A DNA stretch of 64,000 bases from Micromonospora radicis. Its GTDB lineage: Bacteria; Actinomycetota; Actinomycetes; Mycobacteriales; Micromonosporaceae. Of this stretch, positions 63,201 to 64,000 are shown in pieces. The stretch is taken from positions 124,001-188,000 of the forward strand of contig NZ_QXEC01000005.1 in the NCBI RefSeq assembly GCF_003583405.1. The letters are read 5' to 3'. Each line of letters opens with the position of its first letter. Positions within the stretch are counted from its first letter, which is position 1. The position numbers and the translations under genes were made by a program. Below the pieces are notes generated by a model. It searched no databases and was not told the origin of the DNA. It saw nothing but the letters and a program-made list of their open reading frames with translations.

Positions 63201-64000
63201 CGGCCGCGGTGGGCTTCGACGCCCTGGCCGGCGCGCTGCGCGGGCTCGCCGAGCTGGCCGCCACCGAGGAAGCCGTCGACGCCGACATCTACCTCGCCTG
63301 GGAGAACCAGCCGGAGGACTTCGACGCGATGGCGGCGGCGCTACTCGCCGTGGTCAACGCGCAGCCGCTGCCGCCGCAGCTGCGCCGGCTCACCACCACC
63401 GTCGCGGGCAGCGGCGGAGCGGTGATGCACCACCACTTCACGTTCCGTCCGGCCGACACCGGGATGGCCGAGGAGCGGCTGATCCGCGGCCTGCACCCGT
63501 ACATCGCCCAGCGGATGCAGTTGGAGCGCCTGCACAAGTTCGACCTGACCCGGCTGCCCTCGTCCGACGAGGAGGTCTACCTCTTCCGGTGCGTGGCCCG
63601 GGAGAACCCGTCCGACGAACGGCTCGTCGCGTTCGCCCAGGTACGTGACCTGACCGAGCTGCGCGAGCAGGACGGCCGACTGGTCGCGCTGCCGACCACC
63701 GAGGACACCATCGCCGCCTGCCTCGACTCGCTGCGCCGCGCCCAGTCCCAGCGCTCGTCGAAGACCCGCTTCAACACCAACCGGATCGTGATCTACGTCT
63801 GGCCGCCGAGCGGCCTGACCCGGCAGGAGATGGCGAATCTCGCGGCGCGGGTGCGGCCGACGACCGCGGGCGCGGGGCTGGAGGAGATCCTGTTCATCGC
63901 GCGCCAGCGCGACCGGGCCACCGGCGAACTGACCAAGATCGGCGTACGGATCTCCTTCGACGCCACCGGCGGCGCCGAGCTGACCATCGGTGCCCCGCCG
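60245..64000 (+). CDS. Large multidomain biotin-dependent acyl-CoA carboxylase (BC-BCCP-central region), 3' end off right edge
   Basis: 1252 codons are visible without a stop. Biotin carboxylase (about 1-450): RIAIVNRGEAAMRLIHAAREL, GPSPDAMRQLGDK, LKATAGGGGRGIRVI (ATP-grasp) and FLEVNTRLQVEHPITEST. The biotinyl site is VLEAMKMET, with the biotinylated Lys at about 621. After it comes a long helical region resembling the central region of single-chain eukaryotic-type acetyl-CoA carboxylases (ACC_central; RRYYGNKQLRAVTT, LHPYIAQRMQLERL). A carboxyltransferase domain is expected beyond the window. GTG 60245 follows GGAGGGG with about 9-nt spacing. It would carboxylate acetyl- or propionyl-CoA for fatty-acid or polyketide building blocks. 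Confidence 0.93.
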   Translation, partial: MFSRIAIVNRGEAAMRLIHAARELAAQTGTRIETVALYTDVDRNATFVREADVAYDLGPASARPYLNLATLERALVATRADAAWVGWGFVAEDPAFAELCEKIGVTFIGPSPDAMRQLGDKIGAKLIAEEVGVPVAPWSRGAVENLAAAKTAAAEIGYPLMLKATAGGGGRGIRVITNEAELADAYERTSQEAARAFGSGIVFLERLVTGARHVEVQVIADGQGTAWALGVRDCSVQRRNQKIIEESASPVLSAAQAAELKTSAERLAVAVGYRGAATVEFLYHPGDRLFAFLEVNTRLQVEHPITESTTGFDLVKAQLWVAAGGRLEGAPPVERGHAIEARLNAEDPDRDFAPAPGRIARLDLPAGPGIRVDTGVSEGDTIPADFDSMIAKIIAYGRDRDEALGRLRRAMAETTVIIDGGATNKSFVLDLLDQPEVIEATADTGWIDRVRGAGGLVGHRHSAVALAAAAIEAYEEEERVERQRLLGTAAGGRPQVQHASGRPLDLKLRGVAYRTRVARTGAHRFRVGIEAGGEISTADVELDRFDRHTGQIVVNSARYRLLTGTHGAVHLVEVDGVTHRISRDEGGVVRAPMPALVVATPLEVGAEVEPGTPVLVLEAMKMETVLRAPFRARLKECAVSVGSQVEAGAPLLRLEPVADGDAEAVDDPAGPGIELDLPAAPREVPTGQRIRRGQEDLRGLLLGFDVDPHDDRRVLDDYLAARRVAIEEGQRPLAEEIDLVDVFADLAELSRNRPTGEDGGGAHVHSDREYFHTYLQSLDVERAALPASFQAKLGRALAHYGVTELDRSPELEAAVFRIFLAQQRAAAEATVIATLLRAWLRELPPEEALREPAGLALERLLAATQVRFPVVADLARGVVFAWFAQPLLRRNRARVYAEVRKHLRYLDAQPDAPDRAERVAAMVRSTEPLVRLLGQRLLRDYLDNTVMLEVLTRRYYGNKQLRAVTTRQVADCSFVVADRADSSLVSAAVGFDALAGALRGLAELAATEEAVDADIYLAWENQPEDFDAMAAALLAVVNAQPLPPQLRRLTTTVAGSGGAVMHHHFTFRPADTGMAEERLIRGLHPYIAQRMQLERLHKFDLTRLPSSDEEVYLFRCVARENPSDERLVAFAQVRDLTELREQDGRLVALPTTEDTIAACLDSLRRAQSQRSSKTRFNTNRIVIYVWPPSGLTRQEMANLAARVRPTTAGAGLEEILFIARQRDRATGELTKIGVRISFDATGGAELTIGAPP

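Overview
This is 64 kb of very GC-rich DNA with strong G/C preference at third codon positions, abundant GTG starts and tightly packed genes. Protein families and codon use point to an actinomycete, most likely of the Micromonosporaceae (Micromonospora or a relative). This is a family-level inference, since no rRNA or species marker is present. I see about 52 protein-coding genes, four decayed genes, several promoter/operator candidates and hairpins, and five short tandem repeats. I see no tRNA, rRNA, CRISPR array, insertion sequence or prophage.

Layout. 0-9 kb: a type IIA topoisomerase B subunit cut by the left edge, a secreted SGNH hydrolase, an alpha/beta hydrolase, two small unknown proteins, a DUF72 protein, a zinc alcohol dehydrogenase and a 2'-5' RNA ligase-like protein. 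8.7-13.8 kb: a four-gene iron-siderophore uptake operon (ATPase, binding lipoprotein, double permease, siderophore-interacting reductase) behind a 17/19 match to the IdeR/DtxR iron box. 14-24.7 kb: a DivIVA-like coiled-coil protein, a cation:proton antiporter, an unknown Cys-motif protein, an AraC regulator, a large LuxR-type ATPase regulator, two lipoproteins and a FUSC-type membrane protein. 24.9-30.1 kb: a modular GH5 cellulase, a YccF protein, a frameshifted MFS transporter, a 5'-truncated sugar-lactone oxidase and an orphan sensory-rhodopsin-transducer (ASRT) homologue.

30.2-38.7 kb is an envelope and lipid-carrier block. It holds an overlapping trio (polysaccharide deacetylase, GT28-like glycosyltransferase, TAT-type polysaccharide deacetylase), a convergent three-module protein (PAP2 phosphatase + protein-kinase-like domain + LPG-synthase/flippase membrane domain), a DedA protein and a Mg2+-type P-ATPase. 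I regard the deacetylase-glycosyltransferase-deacetylase trio together with the PAP2-kinase-flippase fusion and DedA as the best candidate for an undescribed system, possibly the synthesis or recycling of a lipid-linked amino-sugar glycan.

38.8-48.1 kb: a coupled DsbA/VKOR oxidative folding pair, a secreted C39-like protease, then metal and efflux functions (CopD-CtaG fusion, CDF exporter, HMA metallochaperone, SMR pump), an FAD monooxygenase and a BASS-type symporter. 48.2-56.9 kb: a secreted FnIII-CBM2 protein, the lutABC lactate-oxidation operon, a nucleosidase-like protein, a self-contained PadR/membrane-protein operon with a clear operator, a TPR-GGDEF diguanylate cyclase and a VOC protein. 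56.9-64 kb: a UvrA-like resistance ABC protein, an AraC-type regulator, and a very large biotin-dependent carboxylase that runs off the right edge.

The region carries signs of local decay: a frameshift, a truncated oxidase, a GH18 chitinase remnant and an FG-GAP tail. It otherwise looks like ordinary chromosomal arm-type gene content rather than a mobile island.
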